This document shows positions 63,211-64,000 of a stretch of DNA of 64,000 nt, one piece after another (within the stretch, counting starts at the first letter, position 1; the number at the start of each line of letters is the position of its first letter). The notes beneath the pieces were generated by a model. It did not search any database and had not been told where the DNA came from. It saw nothing but the letters and a program-made list of their open reading frames with translations. This DNA is from Pseudoalteromonas tunicata. Lineage in GTDB: Bacteria; Pseudomonadota; Gammaproteobacteria; Enterobacterales; Alteromonadaceae. The position numbers were made by a program, and so were the translations under genes. The DNA lies in assembly GCF_002310815.1 (NCBI RefSeq), contig NZ_CP011032.1, positions 226,001 to 290,000 of the forward strand, written 5' to 3'.

Positions 63211-64000
63211 ATGCAGGGTTCTGTAACCGAATTCCTAAAGCCAAGATTAGTCGAAATCGACGCAGTCTCACCAACACGTTCTAAAGTTGTTTTAGAGCCG
63301 TTAGAGCGTGGCTTTGGTCACACTCTTGGTAATGCTTTACGCCGTATATTACTTTCATCTATGCCAGGATGTGCAGTGACTGAAGTTGAAATTGACGGTG
63401 TATTGCATGAGTACAGCGCGAAAGAAGGCGTACAAGAAGACATCATTGAAATTCTGTTAAACCTTAAAGGACTAGCGGTTACTTTAGAAGGCAAAGATGA
63501 AGTTTTTCTTACCCTGACAAAATCAGGCGTAGGCCCTGTAACTGCGGCAGACATTCAGCATGATGGTGATGTTACGATCTGTAACCCAGATCACGTTATC
63601 TGTCATTTAACGACAGCTAACAGCAGTATCAGCATGCGTATTCGTGTTGAACGTGGTCGTGGTTATGTTCCTGCATCTAACCGTTTATCCTCTGATGACG
63701 ATGAGCGCCCAATTGGCCGTTTGTTGCTAGATGCATCATTTAGCCCAGTTGAGCGTATTGCGTACTCGGTTGAATCAGCTCGCGTTGAGCAACGTACAGA
63801 TTTAGATAAGTTAATTATCGATATGGAAACTAACGGTACTTTGGATCCTGAAGAAGCGATCCGCCGTGCCTCAACAATCTTAGCTGAGCAATTAGATGCA
63901 TTCGTAGATTTACGTGATGTAACTGAACCTGTAGCGAAAGAAGAGAAGCCAGAATTCGATCCGATTCTACTTCGTCCTGTTGATGATCTTGAATTAACTG
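63211..64000 (+). CDS. rpoA: RNA polymerase alpha subunit, 3' end outside the window
   Basis: First 263 residues from ATG 63211: [40 protein letters not shown] (dimerisation region), [10 protein letters not shown] and [24 protein letters not shown] block near 230. The N-terminal domain that assembles the core is complete; the C-terminal DNA-binding domain begins just at the window end ([15 protein letters not shown]). AGAGGA 7 bases upstream. rplQ would follow in the complete alpha operon. Confidence 0.98.
   Translation, partial: MQGSVTEFLKPRLVEIDAVSPTRSKVVLEPLERGFGHTLGNALRRILLSSMPGCAVTEVEIDGVLHEYSAKEGVQEDIIEILLNLKGLAVTLEGKDEVFLTLTKSGVGPVTAADIQHDGDVTICNPDHVICHLTTANSSISMRIRVERGRGYVPASNRLSSDDDERPIGRLLLDASFSPVERIAYSVESARVEQRTDLDKLIIDMETNGTLDPEEAIRRASTILAEQLDAFVDLRDVTEPVAKEEKPEFDPILLRPVDDLELT

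Noticed and set aside
56252..63554. Minus-strand frames opposite the ribosomal genes
   Set aside because: Antisense shadows caused by biased codon use of highly expressed genes.
1..64000. Mobile elements, prophage, integron or CRISPR array
   Set aside because: No transposase, integrase, phage structural gene or regularly spaced repeat was found; gene content and composition look like ordinary chromosome.

Overview
The window looks like one contiguous chromosome segment from a low-GC (roughly 40%) marine gammaproteobacterium of the order Alteromonadales, most likely a Pseudoalteromonas. The genus is inferred from protein flavour (DUF3718, TIGR02001 porin, Shewanella-like phosphatase, Bor lipoproteins) and from the ribosomal proteins, not from a database search. 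No tRNA, rRNA, insertion sequence, prophage or CRISPR array was found.

Layout. 1-3.7 kb: a DUF4124 protein, a stand-alone flavodiiron-type metallo-beta-lactamase-fold protein, a 0.7 kb gap with coding-like debris on the minus strand, and a large exported protein of unknown family. 4.0-8.3 kb: a tightly overlapping three-gene operon (cupredoxin, membrane GGDEF-EAL protein, outer-membrane barrel). 8.4-12.6 kb: speE, then two YihG/PlsC-type acyltransferases and a YbdG-type MscS channel. 12.6-16.8 kb: a LytS-type histidine kinase pair (one intact, one degenerate), chrA and a solute-binding protein. 17.0-23.1 kb: an OmpA lipoprotein, then a divergent sulfur-stress type locus: rhodanese and DUF2892 protein on one side, YgaV/SqrR-like ArsR repressor plus RND pump and adaptor on the other. 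23.1-29.0 kb: an iodotyrosine-deiodinase-like nitroreductase, an ABC ATPase with a permease fused to an M1-like peptidase, and a GNAT enzyme. 29.5-37.6 kb: DUF3718 protein, a solute-binding protein divergent from a hybrid sensor kinase, an exported PPP phosphatase, an EamA transporter, mgtE and a Bax-type glucosaminidase. 37.7-43.7 kb: rluF, RDD protein, NfeD, two SPFH proteins and a BlaI/BlaR1-TonB pair with two visible operator boxes. 43.8-55.8 kb: FAH hydrolase, two Bor lipoproteins, YIP1 plus a MacAB-like exporter, purT with an aldo/keto reductase, a TIGR02001 porin, an unknown 390-residue protein and an AsmA protein. 56.2-64.0 kb: the spc operon (rplN to rpmJ) followed by the alpha operon (rpsM, rpsK, rpsD, rpoA), with rpoA cut by the window end.

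How parts work together. Short overlaps (ATGA, TAATG or 8-base) define operons: cupredoxin/GGDEF-EAL/barrel, the kinase pair, arsR/RND/adaptor, blaI/blaR1, macA/ATPase/permease, purT/aldo-keto reductase and RDD/rluF. Many units end in clear Rho-independent terminators, often shared by convergent genes. The ribosomal block keeps the E. coli order and retains a recognisable S4-type alpha-operon leader, but the S10 operon that normally precedes rplN is absent: an AsmA gene lies there instead.

The candidates for undescribed biology are the copper-protein/c-di-GMP/barrel operon, the divergent persulfide-type locus with a single palindrome between both promoters, the kinase/pseudokinase pair without a response regulator, and the BlaR1-like protease carrying a TonB C-terminal domain.
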